DNA of 64,000 nucleotides. Origin: Bubalus kerabau. Taxonomy: Eukaryota; Chordata; Mammalia; Artiodactyla; Bovidae. A program made the position numbers and the translations under genes. The stretch's first letter is position 1, and each line of letters opens with the position of its first letter. The notes below the pieces were generated by a model, which worked only from the letters and a program-made list of their open reading frames with translations, was not told where the DNA came from and searched no databases. Positions 1-10,884 of this stretch are shown here, in pieces. The DNA lies in the NCBI RefSeq assembly GCF_029407905.1, contig NC_073643.1, positions 41,574,501 to 41,638,500 of the forward strand, given 5' to 3'.

Positions 1-1942
1 TAACATTGTACAGGAGACGGTGATCAAAACCATCCCCAAGAAAAAGAAACGCAAGAAGGCAAAATGGTTGTCTGAGGAGGCCTTACAAATAGCCGAGGAA
101 AGAAGAGAAGTGAAAGGCAAAGGAGAAAAGGAAAGATATACCCATCTGAATGCAAAGTTCCAAAGAATAGCAAGAAGAGATAAGAAACCCTTCCTAAGTG
201 AACAATGCAAAGAAATAGAGGAAAACAATAGAAAGGGAAAGCCTAGAGATTTCTTCAAGAAAATTAGAGATACCAAGGGAACGTTTCATGCAAAGATGAG
301 CACAATAAAGGACAGAAACGGTATGGACCTAACAGAAGCAGAAGATATTAAGAAGAGGTGGCAAGAATACACAGAAGAACTATACAAAAATGGTTTTCAT
401 GACTCAGATAACCTCGATGGTGTGATCACTCACCTAAAACCAGACATCTTGGAGTGTGAAGTCAAGTGGGCTTTAGGAAGCATCACTATGAAAAAGCTAG
501 TGGAGGTGATGAAATTCCAGCTGAGCTATTTGAAGTCCTTAAAGATGATGCTGTGAAAGTGCTGCACTCAATATGCCAGCAAACTTAGAAAACTCATCAG
601 TGGTCACAGGACTGGAAAAGGTCAGTTTTTATCCCAATCCCAAAGAAAGGCAATGCCAAAGAATGTTAAAACTACCACACAATTGCACTCATTTCACATG
701 CTAGCAAAGTAATACTCAAAATCCTTCAAGCTAGGCTTCAACAGTATGTAAACTGAGAACTTCCAGATAGGAACCAGAGATCAAACTGCCAACATCCACA
801 GGATCATAGAGAAAGCAGAATCAGATTAAAGAGAATACCAGAAAAACATCTACTTTTGCTTCACTGACTACACTAAAGCCTTTGACTGTGTGGATCACAA
901 TAAACTGTGGAAAATTCTTAAAGACATGGGAATACCAGACCACCTTACCTGCCTCCTGAGAAATCTGTATGCAAGTAAAGAAGCAATCGTTAGAACTATA
1001 CATGGAACAATCATCTGATTCAAAACTGGGAAAGGAGTATATCAAGGGTATATATTGTCATCCTGATTACTTATTTAACTTAGACGCAAAGTACATCATG
1101 TGAAATGCCGGGCTGGATGAAGCACAAGCTGGAATCAAGATTGCCGGGAGAAACATCAATAACCTCAGGTATGAAGATGACACCACCCTTATGGCAGAAA
1201 ATCAAGAGGAACTGAAGAGCCTCTTGGTGGAGGTTAAAGAGGAGAGTGAAAAAGCTGGCTTAAAACTCAACATTTAAAAAACTAAGATCATGGAGTCCGG
1301 TCTATCACTTCGTGGCAAATAGATGGGGAAACAATGAAAATAGTAAGAGACATTATTTTCTTGGGCAAAAAATCACTGCAGATGGTGACTGCAGCCATGA
1401 AATTAAAAGACACTTGCTCCTTGGAAGAAAAGCTATGACCAACCTAGACAGCATACTAAAGCAGAGACATTACTTTGCTGGCCGAGGTCTATATAGTCAA
1501 AGCTGTGGTTTTTCCAATAGTCAGGTATGGATGTGAGAGTTGGACTAAAGGAAGCTGAGTGCCAAAGAATTGATGCTTTTGAACTGTAGTGTTGGAAAAG
1601 ACTCTTGAGAGTCCCTTGGACTGCAAGGAGATCAAGCCAGTCAATCCTAAAGGAAATCAGTCCTGAATATTCATTGGAAAGATGGAGGCTGAAGCTGAAA
1701 CTCCAATAATTTAACCACCTGATGTGAAGAGCTGACTCATTTGTAAAGACCCTGATGCTGGGAAAGATTGAAGGCTGGAGGAGAAGAGGACAACAGAGGA
1801 CCAGATGGTTGGATGGCATCACCGACTCGAGGGACATGAGTCTGAGCAAGCTCCGGGAGATGGTGAAGGTCATGGAAGCCTGGCATGCTGCATTCCATTG
1901 GGGTCACAAAAGTCAGACATGACTGAGTGACTCAACAACAAC
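1..1942 (+). mobile_element. BovB (RTE) LINE, decayed, cut by window edge
   Basis: Runs from the linker between the endonuclease and reverse transcriptase (RT) domains, through the RT, to the 3' end with a degenerate CAACAACAAC-type tail. BovB encodes one protein, an AP-type endonuclease plus RT, that copies its RNA at a nicked target. Here the frame is broken repeatedly, for example by a stop near 586 where a conserved Trp is expected and another near 667. The YxDD site reads YEDD (1170-1181). It matches the older BovB subtype, which has AGAGACATTATTTTC where the younger copies have TCAGACTTTATTTTT. The 5' part lies left of the window. Confidence 0.93.
20..556 (+). pseudogene. BovB ORF2 fragment (endonuclease-RT linker)
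   Basis: A 178-codon open stretch. The first part is a basic, lysine-rich linker (KKKKRKKAKW near the start), followed by the helical region before the RT fingers (about residues 60-150). It ends when the frame drifts at about 500, before the RT palm. It is a remnant of the LINE protein, not a host gene; no promoter or intact start is visible. Confidence 0.85.
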
Positions 1943-2164
1943 TATTACATATTCTTATACTTGTCACCTCCCTTTCCTTAAACATGGGTTTGTGGTCTCC
2001 TCCACCCTGCTCCACCTCCTACCTCATCTGTTTTGTTTAGAGATGTATTCCAAATTTCTAAGGCAAAACCTGGCACACAGCAATTGCTTGATAAATATTT
2101 ATTGTATGAACATGGATAGAACAAACACTATCAGACTTGCAAAGATGAAGATCAAGTAAGTGCC
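1943..2164. other. Unclassified DNA between BovB and LTR
   Basis: AT-rich single-copy-looking sequence. Around 2060-2110 it has a weak MIR/L2-like 3' end (a CTGGCACACAG-type string followed by AATAAATATTTATTG). No gene signal is seen. Confidence 0.4.
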
Positions 2165-2850
2165 TTGTGGAGGTTTTCAAATATGTCTACAATTTAATTC
2201 GCACTTCTCCCTATAAAAGGTAGAAACTAATTCTCCTCCCCTTGAGTGTGGGACAGACTTACTTCTTTTTTAAATTGGAAAATAGTTGCTTTCCACTGCT
2301 GTATCCATTTCTACTGCACAGCAAAGTGAATCAGCTATCTGTATACATACATCCCCTCTCTATTGGATTTCCTTCCCATTTAGGTGCTACAGAGCACTGA
2401 GTAGAGTTCCCTGTGCTGTACAATTAATCACTTACTTCTAATGAATAGAATGTGGTAGTGGCCATATGTGTGATTCCTACGTCTGTATTGTATAAGATAT
2501 TGTCCTTGTCACCTTGCTGTCTTTTGGCTCATTCACTCTGGGAGAGTCATCCTCAATATCCTGAGGACACTCAAGGATTCCTATGGAGAGAGGTCTCCTG
2601 TCACCACCTAGTCCCATCCTTCCAGGCATGTGAGTGAGCCACCTTGGAAGCAGACCTGCCAGACTCAGCCAGGTGACTGCAGTTTTGAGTGACATCTTGA
2701 CAACAACCTCAGTAAGAGACTCTGAGCCAAGACTGCCTAGCTAAGCCACTCTTGAATTCCTGACCCATGGAAACAGAAAGACATAAAATGCTTATTTTCT
2801 TAAGCCACTAAGTTTTGAGGTAATTTGTTACATAGCACTAGATAACTAAT
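2165..2850 (+). mobile_element. MaLR (MLT1-type) LTR, split by an L1 insertion
   Basis: The 3' end is diagnostic by eye: AAGCCACTAAGTTTTGAGGT followed by TTTGTTACATAGCACTAGATAACTAA (2802-2849). The middle carries the family's CTTGCTGTC...CATTCACTCTGGGAG and TGAGTGAGCCACCTTGGAAGC blocks. It is interrupted at 2267-2429 by an antisense L1 3' end. MaLRs are non-coding ERVL-related LTR elements; this is a solo, 5'-eroded LTR. Confidence 0.7.
2267..2429 (-). mobile_element. L1 3' end, 5'-truncated, with 10-bp TSD
   Basis: Antisense copy of the artiodactyl L1 3' UTR (GCAAAGTGAATCAGCTAT...ACAGAGCACTGAGTAGAGTTCC). The TSD ACTTACTTCT is found at 2257-2266 and 2430-2439, and the oligo(T) start at its left end marks the copied poly(A). 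It is inserted inside the MaLR LTR and is therefore younger than it. Confidence 0.85.
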
Positions 2851-3013
2851 TTGTTGGTGTTCAATTGTTCAAGACGGGTCCGACTGTCTTCGAGCCCATG
2901 GACTGCGGCAAGCCAGGCTCCTCTATCCTCCACTCTCTCTCAGAGTTTGCTCAAATTCGTGTCCATTGAGTTGGTGATGTTACCTAACCATCTCATCCTC
3001 TGCCACCCTAATA
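2851..3013 (-). mobile_element. BovB 3' end fragment
   Basis: About 160 bp of antisense BovB tail, with the CCCATGGACTGCGGCA and CATCTCATCCTCTGCC blocks. It directly abuts the end of the MaLR LTR. It is diverged, and its truncated 5' side is at the right. Confidence 0.8.
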
Positions 3014-3795
3014 CATGCCTCAAATTAACCTAAGTCAATTTGGTTGTTCACAATTCACGTGTTCTTTTTGATGGATATTGGTAACCTCCAATAATTAGAG
3101 TAGCTGAGGGCTCTAGTTCTTCCTGACAATATGACTGAACAAAAAAAACGATGGCAAACCTCAGATCTAATTCTGTGGTGGAGACAAGTAGAAACAAAAT
3201 AATCACACATTGAGCCTTCTGAACTCAGTAAAGTCCCCGTCCTTTGTCATTTTAGGCCCATTGATATTAATAGCATTTCACATGAAAGGTTTATTCCAAG
3301 ATAAATGTGACTTTGTTGCAATGGCAGGATTGACTAACCTTCCAGCTGAATTGGATGAAAGAATCCTCCAGAAAGTCAGTCTGGGTGACACAAAACTGAA
3401 CTGAGTTATAAACTTCAGGTGTCACTCAGGGGGTGGTAGGCTTCTGGGCTCACCAGATAATTATACCTCATCCACGCCAGAATGAATTGCCTGTACAAAA
3501 TTTCCTGCCAACTTCACATCATTTCACACACAAGAACTTATTTTTAACATCTCCTATGTTAATTAATGAAACTTCTGGTGTGGATTCAGTTAGGGATATT
3601 TGAAGCTCTGGGTGAAGGGGTTTTTCCAGTGTGTTGCTTCCTGATTAAGATCTTTCATTGCCAACTGAGTGTGGATTCTTGCTTACTATACTTTGTATGG
3701 TAATTCACCATACCTTGGACAGTGCACATAGATAACACATATACTTTTTTGTCTAAGTCTTTATTGAACTTGTTACAGTATTGTGTCTGCTTTAC
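3014..3795. other. Unclassified stretch, no gene seen
   Basis: No repeat family I can name and no convincing exon. Frames are short and composition is ordinary. Confidence 0.4.
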
Positions 3796-3913
3796 ATTTT
3801 GTTTTTTTTGGCCCTGAGTCATATGGGATCTTAGTTCCTCGACCAGGGATTGAACCCACACCTCCTGCATTGGAAGGTGAAGTCTTAACCAATGGACTGA
3901 CAGGGAAGTCCCC
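3796..3913 (-). mobile_element. CHR-type tRNA-Glu SINE, partial
   Basis: Antisense head of a CHR-type SINE: TGGGATCTTAGTTCCTCGACC, then GGGATTGAACCCACACC, ending in ACTGACAGGGAAGTCCC, the reverse complement of the GGGACTTCCCTGTCAGT start. Its tail side is cut short. Confidence 0.8.
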
Positions 3914-4136
3914 TTTATCTTTATGTCTCTTAATATCTCTACTGACATGTTTGGAAACAAGTTACAGACAATATAAAAATACCAGATGTTTGTAGGAAAT
4001 TACCTGATGCAATGATAGTCTCCAAAGAAACTGCCAGGCAAGCTAACTCAGAGAGTACTTAACTAAAAGCCTCATATACCAAGTAAGATGTTCAAATCAT
4101 GTGGCTTATTGAAGCAATTTGAAACACACATTGCAC

Positions 4137-4390
4137 GGTCTCCCCCAGTAGTCCAGTGGCTAAGATTCCAAGCTCCCAACGTAGGGGGCCTGGGTTTGAT
4201 CCCTTGTCAGGGAACTAGATCCCACATGCCCCAACCAAGAGTTTGCATACCACACCCAACTAATGAGTTGGCATGCCACGGCTGAAAGATCCCACCTGCT
4301 GCAGTGAAGATCGAAGATCCTGTGTGCCTCAAGTAAGACCCAGTGCAGCCAAATAAATAAAGAAGTAAAAATAAATACATTAAAAAAAAA
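4137..4390 (+). mobile_element. CHR-type tRNA-Glu SINE, complete with TSD
   Basis: Head (AGTAGTCCAGTGGCTAAGA), B-box-like GGTTTGATCCC, unique body with GATCCCACATGCC, and tail AAATAAATAAAGAAGTAAAAA followed by poly(A). The 11-bp TSD ACACATTGCAC lies at 4126-4136 and 4391-4401. Confidence 0.9.
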
Positions 4391-4401
4391 ACACATTGCA
4401 C

Positions 4402-5733
4402 AGCAAAGGGGACAAGATGGGACAGACTAACATAATAATATAGGGTACCCAAGAGCTGAAAGGCTCAGACCATATTTGCGTGCTCCTTCTCTCTTACTCG
4501 CGCTCTCCTTCTCCCTCTGTCTCTGCCGCAGCAGCCTTCCTGGCAGTGGTGCGTTTATGAGCACCAGAAGTGAGGTTTGAGTAAAATACCCTAAAATGAA
4601 AGGTACCAGGGACAAGACACACACTTGCTCTGAGATGCCTGCAAGTACCCCTGTCAACATCTGTACTCCAGAAAGTCAGATGAGCAGAAAACCTACTTTG
4701 GGGCAGAAACCCTGGAACCAGGATGAGTGTCATTAATAGGAAGCCATTAAGACCTCACAGATTGAATAGCGCATGATTCATGTACCTGGAGGCAACGGCA
4801 TCCGTGTAATTTCCTACACAATACCCTTAAAAAAATCTTGTCCTTATGTGTATGGCAGGAATATCTCTTGCCTCTCAATTTTTCCTCTCAATTCCTGTCT
4901 ATGTTTAGCATGTATATTCCTCTACTGCGGTTATCTGTGTCTAATGTAGCTCATAAGATACTTGCTTCTGTGTTTAGTTTCATCTCTTCTCCCTATTTGC
5001 TTCTCTTACTTTCCATTGCAGAATTGAACAATCTTAAATAATACAGCAAACACACATTACAAGAGATTATCATAGAATTAAGAGATTTTAGAAAAAAAAT
5101 GCTGGTTTGAGAAATGATGATGGACCCTATTATATGAAATTCTTTTAGCTTATCTATCTTTGGAATTAGCCAAGGGGAAAACCTTTTTGTTGGCGGTTTG
5201 TTTATCTGGGATTTTACCTCTAAAAAGAGAGGGCTCTGAGGAAAGCAGACCTTGCAGAATTAAATTCAAAGTGAATTTGTGCAAATGAAAACTGGAAACT
5301 GGCTAATTCAGTTAATTTCTATTCATGGCATCAATGAAACAGGAACTCTAAGCATCAAATCAGATGCAAGAAGTTCAGTGTTCTGTTCCAGCAGGACATT
5401 GGAAACCAAATGGCTTTCCCAGAATTCCAGGTCCAACAACCATAAGAATATTAGTGGTTGAGTTGTGTGAATCAACTCAGAACCAGGACCTATGGTTCCT
5501 TTATGAGGCCTGAACCGGCTCTAGAACACATTCCACAAGGGGGAGCTGATTTGCTGATTCACTTCATAAATCACTCTGCTGGTAATTCACCTGTTCTTCA
5601 AACTCATGCCACCTCTGACATGTGAGTTGAATGTAAAAAGAGGCTTCCTTGGAGTAAAAGAAAACAGTAAGTGTAGAAAGCAGTTACAAACAAGTTTTAC
5701 TAACACAGACTCTCACAAATGGGTCCTCATTAT
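4402..5733. other. Unclassified stretch, no gene seen
   Basis: Mixed-composition DNA with a pyrimidine-rich patch at about 4480-4540. I see no recognisable repeat family, splice-bounded coding block or RNA gene. Confidence 0.4.
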
Positions 5734-5947
5734 GGGCTTCCCTGGTGGCTCAGATGGTAAAGAATCTGCCCGCAATGCAGGAGATCCAAGTTTGACCTCT
5801 GTGTCAGGTAGATCCCCTGGAGAAGGGAATGGCAACCCACTCCCAGTATTCTTGCCTGGAGAATTCCATGGACAGAGGAGCCTGGTGAGCTACAGTTATG
5901 GGATTGCAAAGAGTTTCCACTGAGTGACACTTTCACTTTTCACTTCA
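5734..5947 (+). mobile_element. Bov-tA SINE
   Basis: tRNA-Glu-type head GGGCTTCCCTGGTGGCTCAG with A-box, eroded B-box (AGTTTGACCTC), then the Bov-A unit (GGAGAAGGGAATGGCAACCC) and a TTTCACTTTTCACTTCACT tail. It is full length but diverged. Confidence 0.92.
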
Positions 5948-6815
5948 CTGTGAGATTCAACTGGGCAGTTGATTATTACATTTCTGGGCTTCACTGGAAA
6001 CCTAACCTATTGAATTAAAATTGCAGGATCTGGGATCCAGGAATGTGCATTTTAGATAAACTGCACAAGGATTCTTCTGAACACTGAATTTCAATCAACA
6101 GAACTAAGGAATTATTTTAACAACACTCAGAAGGATGGAGTAGTCTTATCTGGATAGAAGTTAAAGTTCTTTGTGTAGAAGTTGAAGTTTTTTCTTGTAA
6201 GTTTGCAATTAGAACCACAAATGCATATAGATGAAGTGCAATGAGTATCTTCTCCATCCTTATTAATAAGGATAAGGCAGTGGGCCAATTAAAAAAAAAT
6301 TCATCAGGTGACACCTGGAGAAAATTTAGAATATTTGGTCATGTTGGGGCTTTGGTCATTTTTTTTCAAGTGAATTAAAATGGCAGAACGTGTTGGAAGT
6401 TAATTTACTTTAGAGTAGGGTTTATGCCTCTTAACTCAAAGCCCAGTGACTTTTAAAAAGCCTGAGATAAGATTTCAAACGGAAACTGGATTTACTTGAA
6501 TGACAGTTTCAAGCTTAGACTCCTTCCTATCTCTTCAGCTACCATTTGCTTCGTTCGTACTTGACTCCTCACCAGGAGGCTCTTTGGGCTTTGGAATTCT
6601 CATCTGTAAAATTGGAAGAATAACAGAACATACCAAGTACCAACTGTTTTCATGAAGAGTAACAGTAGCCAGTAAAACAGTCCCTGATTCACAGTCTTGA
6701 ATATTCTTTTGTGCTATAGCCACTAAGGGTACAACTCATCCTCACCCATGTCCAGGTAACTGGCTGGAAGACTTTTTTTTAAGAGAAAATAATGGTAAAA
6801 AACCAACAACCTGGA
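5948..6815. other. Unclassified AT-rich stretch, no gene seen
   Basis: Nothing recognised except an (A)9 run at 6291. No coding block is supported. Confidence 0.4.
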
Positions 6816-7152
6816 TTTTCCCCTGGTGGTCTAGTGGTAAAGAATCCACCTGCCAATGCAGGGGACAAAGGTTCAATGCCTGGTCCAGGAAGATCCCACA
6901 TGGTGCGGGGCAACTAAGCCTGTGTGCCACAATGACTGAGCCCACGCTCCAGAGCCCGTGAGCTGCAACTACTGAACCCATGTGCCTAGAACCTGTGCTC
7001 CACAACAAGGGAAGCCCCAGCACTGCGAAGCCCATGCACTGCAGCTAGAGAGTAGACCTCGCTCGCTGCAACTAGAGAAAGCCATCTACAGCAACAAAGA
7101 CCCAGCAGAGCCCAAATACAACAATAAATCAAACTGAAAAAAGAAAAAAAGA
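6816..7152 (+). mobile_element. CHR-type tRNA-Glu SINE
   Basis: Head CCCCTGGTGGTCTAGTGGTAA, then the long CHR body with repeated 'CAACTACTGAACCCATGTGCC' and 'GAAGCCCATGCACTGCAGC'-like blocks, and an A-rich tail from about 7118. Near full length. Confidence 0.85.
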
Positions 7153-7277
7153 ATCATCAACTTTCCATTTTCCGTTTGTCTAGAGGACTAGTATGCAGTC
7201 CATCAATTTGCCCAGCCAGGGTAACCCTACTCCAGTGACCCTCCGACTACTGGAACAAGAACTGCCCTCAGGGCAAG

Positions 7278-7430
7278 GTTTTCCAAACTATCCAGCTCAG
7301 AAGAATCACCAAGGGCACTTTCTGGAAAAAAATCCAAATTTTAGATCTATTCTTAGATAATTTGATTTAGTGCACAGGGGAGGAGAGGGTGCAAGCACCA
7401 GCAATTTAAATGAGATTGCCCAGGGGACCC
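7278..7430 (+). mobile_element. MER5-like hAT relic
   Basis: AAACTATCCAGCTCAGAAGAATCACCAAGGGCACTTTCTG followed by ATTTAAATGAGATTGCCCAGGGG follows the layout of MER5-type non-autonomous hAT elements. It is heavily diverged, so the family call is tentative. Confidence 0.45.
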
Positions 7431-7696
7431 CTAAGATTAGGTCTGTTGGGAGAGTTGCCTGAGGGCCTTCCTGCCCCTTATTAATCACGGAACTGATTTC
7501 CCTTGTAAAAATATCCAGCCTTTTTTTTTTTTTCCTCTAGAGACCAACAGGTTTGAATGGGACTGGGCAGCCGGGGGACTGATTTTTAGTTCCCATTGAC
7601 CCCTATTTGGATGACTTTGCTCTTGTCCATTTCCTCAGCTATAACAGTGAGGATGAGGTGCTGCATGCAAGGATGTGGAGAGGTTGAGCTCAGAGT

Positions 7697-8078
7697 GTTG
7701 TTGTTGTTGTTTAGTCGGTAAGTCATGACTGACTGCAACCCCATGGACTGCAGCACACCAGGCTTCCCTGTCCTCTGCTATCTCCCAGAGTTTGCTCAAA
7801 CTCATGTCCATTGAGTCAGTGATGCTATCCAACCATCTCATCCTCTGTTGCCCCCTTCTCCTCCTGCCCACAATCTCTCCCAGCATCAGGGTCTTTTTCG
7901 ATGAGTCAGTTCTTCGCATCAGGTGGCCAAACTATTGGAGCTTCAGCTTCAGTATCAGTCCTTCCAATGAATATTCAGGGTTGATTTTTTTTTTTTTTAA
8001 GATTGACTGGTTTGATCCCTTTGCAGTCCAAGGGACTCTCAAGAGTCTTTTCCAGCACCATGATTCAAAAGTATCAGT
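7697..8078 (-). mobile_element. BovB 3' end, 5'-truncated
   Basis: Antisense BovB 3' end starting with a TTGTTGTTGTTGTT tail complement and reaching the CAAGGGACTCTCAAGAGTC block and beyond. An internal (T)15 tract at 7985-7999 interrupts the normal GATCTCCTTTAGGAT segment. Older subtype (TCATGTCCATTGAGTCAGT). Confidence 0.92.
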
Positions 8079-8574
8079 TTGTAGGAGATTTAATAATAGA
8101 GACAAACACAATTATAGCCAACTGTTTTTAGGGTATTCATTTGAAGTGTCTCAGAGAACATGTTCAGAAGGAGCATGCTTCCTTCTGTTTTTTATCTGAC
8201 CAGCTCGACTTGTCTGTGGATGCTTCCAGAATTCAGCTACATTAAATGAAGTTAGGAGGGGCTGAGTCCCTTCCACCCACCGTGCTCGCTGTCACCCACC
8301 CAAGCTCACTGCCGGAGATTGATCATGACCTGTTAGTAAACTACATTCCGGAACTCATCTTGAACTTTTCTCGTGTTAGATGACCTTGGGGAAACCATTC
8401 AGGAAGCCACATGTGTCGTCTGCCACACGTCCCAGGCTCATTTGGCAGGTGGCAGCTCTGGGCACTGTTCCCACCACCATTCATTCTCCAACTTGGTCTC
8501 AGAGATGCTACGTTGCCTGCTGGGCATCGCAAAGGACGCACTGACCTTTTCCAAACCGACAGAGGATGGTGACA
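8079..8574. other. Unclassified, GC-richer stretch
   Basis: Locally GC-richer than its surroundings, with frames open on both strands, but no splice-site-bounded coding block or known protein that I recognise. It may be unique DNA. Confidence 0.35.
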
Positions 8575-8745
8575 GAAAGAGCACTTGGGTGTGGACAGGT
8601 CTGGGTTCCGCCATGTCTGTTCGAAGTGGGTGTTTCCAAGCCTCACAGGGTGGCCTCACCTGTGAAAGGGGGAGTGTAAAGATTCCCTCACAAGCTTCTG
8701 AAGATTCAATAACGTAAGTTATCCAAAGCACCTGCCAGACTCCCC
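8575..8745 (+). mobile_element. MIR-like SINE relic
   Basis: AGGTCTGGGTTCCGCCATG, AGCCTCACAGGGTGGCCTCACCTGTGAAA and GTAAGTTATCCAAAGCACCTG follow MIR order. It is old and diverged. Confidence 0.5.
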
Positions 8746-8907
8746 AGCCAGAATGCCCGCTAACATTTTAGCTGTTCTTACTATCACCAATTTTGTCAAT
8801 TCTTAGATGTACATTGTTTTTTCCCCACTTTTAACCTTTTCAGAAATGTGACTGTGTCTTACAGTCGGTGGCACACAACAAGTTAAGTAGTAGTGCTTTT
8901 TCTTGGT

Positions 8908-9131
8908 TGTTGAGTTGTGGCATGCATGCTCAGTTGTAGCCAACTCTTTGGGACCCCAAGGACTGCAGCCCACCAGACTCCTCTGTCCATGAGATTCTCC
9001 AGGTAAGAATACTGGACTAGGTTGCCATTTCCTTTTCCAGGGGATCTTCCTGACCCAAGGATAGAACTCACAACTCCTGTGTCTCCTGCAGTGGTAGGTG
9101 GATTCTTTACCACTAAGCCTCCTGGGAAGCC
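8908..9131 (-). mobile_element. Bov-tA SINE with 12-bp TSD
   Basis: Antisense Bov-tA ending in the complement of the tRNA-like head (CTCCTGGGAAGCC). The TSD CTTTTTCTTGGT at 8896-8907 matches 9132-9143 with one mismatch. Confidence 0.9.
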
Positions 9132-9143
9132 CTTTTTCTCGGT

Positions 9144-9785
9144 GGCGCATTAAAAAGTAGCATGTTGTACAATTCATGCTTTTTAGGGTTGAATGAGAAA
9201 TGGCTACAGCCATCAGTGTCGTGATCGCACTCAGATTATTGTGCCACAGGATTTGTGGATCCTTGGTAGAACCGTATAGCAATGTCTAGGTAGTTTTTTC
9301 ATTGTTTGGAGTGGAGGCTGGCCAGTGAATTTTGTCTCTCTTTGACCTAGCAGATGAATCTGCAGAATGACCCAGAGTCCCTAGTTCTGAGTGCCTGCTT
9401 CAAGAGAATCCTGTCCACACAAAACGTGCTGAAGTTTCTCCCCCGAAAAAGCAGGCCACTCTCTCTGCCTGCAGGTACCTAATTCAAAAGCCTTTCTTGG
9501 GACTTGGGACTGTGGTGTGACATCTGATCCCTTTGTTGTTCCCTCCAGTGAGCGGACGAGACAGAATCGTCATGGACTCCTGTGGCAGAGAAGGAAACAG
9601 GTAATGGCTGTGGCCCCAGCTCATCACCATGCACTGCTGCTGTTATGCTCATCTGGAATGTCAAAGTTCCCCTCCACCCACCCCAGGCCTGTACACCACC
9701 TCTGCCAATCTTGTCTGGAATCTGCTCTTCCTTGAATTAACCATGTTGACATTCTTGCTAGTAAGAGTCTACCTTCATTAGCACC
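9144..9785. other. Unclassified stretch
   Basis: No repeat recognised. A short segment at 9550-9602 is bounded by a pyrimidine tract plus AG and by a GT, so it resembles an exon. I cannot assign it to any gene (see findings). Confidence 0.35.
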
Positions 9786-10062
9786 TACTGGAAAAGGTCA
9801 GTTTTTATTCCAATCCCTAAGAAGGCCCGTGCAAAGAATGTTCAAACTACCATACAATTGTGCTCATTTTGTACGCTAGTAAGGTTATGCTCAAAATCCT
9901 TCAAGCTAGGCTTCAGCAGTACGTGAATCGAGAACTTCCAGATGTACAAGCTGGATTTAGAAAAGGCAGAGGAACCAGAGATCAAACTGCCAACATTCGT
10001 TGGACTATAGGGAAAGCAAGAGAATACCAGAAAAACATCTGCTTCACTGACTATGCTAAAGC

Positions 10063-10137
10063 AGACAGAGAAGCCTGGTGTGCTGCAGTCCATGGGGCCG
10101 CAAAGAGTCGGACAAGACTGAGCAACTGAATAACAAC
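10063..10137 (+). mobile_element. 75-bp BovB 3' end inserted in BovB
   Basis: Reads as the last ~70 bp of BovB (AGACAGAGAAGCCTGGTGTG ... GACTGAGCAACTGAA plus TAACAAC). It is dropped into the RT region between AAAGC at 10058-10062 and AAAGC at 10138-10142. Removing the insert and one AAAGC leaves the host's expected ...GACTATGCTAAAGCCTTTGACTG order. Confidence 0.85.
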
Positions 10138-10711
10138 AAAGCCTTTGACTGTGTGGATCACAACAAACTGTGGAAAATTCTTCAAGAGATGGGAATATTA
10201 GACCACCTTACCTGCCTCCTGAGAAATCTGTATGCAGGTCAAGAAGCAACAGTTAGAACCAGACATGGAACAACGGACTGTTTCAAAATTGGGAAAGGAA
10301 TAAGACAAGGCTGTATATTGTCACCCTGATATTTAACTTGTATGCAGAGTGCATCACATGTAATGCCAGGCTGGATGAATCACAAGCTGGAATCAAGATT
10401 ACCAGGAGAAATATCAACAATCTCAGATGGGCAGATGATACCACTCTAATGGCAGAAAGTGAAGAGGAGCTAAAGAGCCTCTTGATGAGGGTGAAAGAGA
10501 AGAGTGAAAAAGTTGGCTTAAAACTCAACATTCAACAAACTAAGATAATGGCATACGGTCCCATCATTTCATGGCAAATATTAATAGATGGGGAAAAAGT
10601 GGAAGTAGTGACAAATTTTATTTTCTTGGGCTCCAAAACCACTGCTGATGGTGACTGCAGCCACGAAATTAAAAGACGCTTGCTCCTTGGAAGGAAAACT
10701 ATGACCAACCT

Positions 10712-10884
10712 GCTGCTGCTGCTGCTAAGCCGCTTCAGTCGTGTCCGACTCTGTGCGACCCCATAGACGGCAGCCCACCAGGCTCCCCCGTCCCTGGGAT
10801 TCTCCAGGCAAGAACACTGGAGTGGGTTTCCATTTCCTTCTCCAATGCAGGAAAGTGGAAAGTGAAAGTGAAGGCGCTCAGTCG
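10712..10884 (-). mobile_element. Bov-A2 SINE (partial dimer) with 10-bp TSD
   Basis: Starts with the complement of the (CAG)n tail (GCTGCTGCTGCTGC) and runs through one Bov-A unit into the start of the second. The TSD TGACCAACCT lies at 10702-10711 and 10885-10894, splitting the host BovB segment ATGACCAACCTAGACAGC. Confidence 0.95.

Noticed and set aside
5734..5800. tRNA genes at SINE heads (here and at every Bov-tA/CHR copy)
   Set aside because: Only the tRNA-Glu-derived head with degenerate A/B boxes is present, fused to SINE bodies; there is no intact cloverleaf.
8341..8731. Overlapping 97-114-codon frames on both strands as a gene
   Set aside because: Frames are open on both strands, with no domain, no start context and no splice evidence; this is typical of slightly GC-rich non-coding DNA.
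10711..10726. (GCT)n/(CAG)n runs as triplet-repeat loci (also 33432, 51806, 59258, 60703)
   Set aside because: They are the normal short CAG tails of Bov-A2 SINEs.
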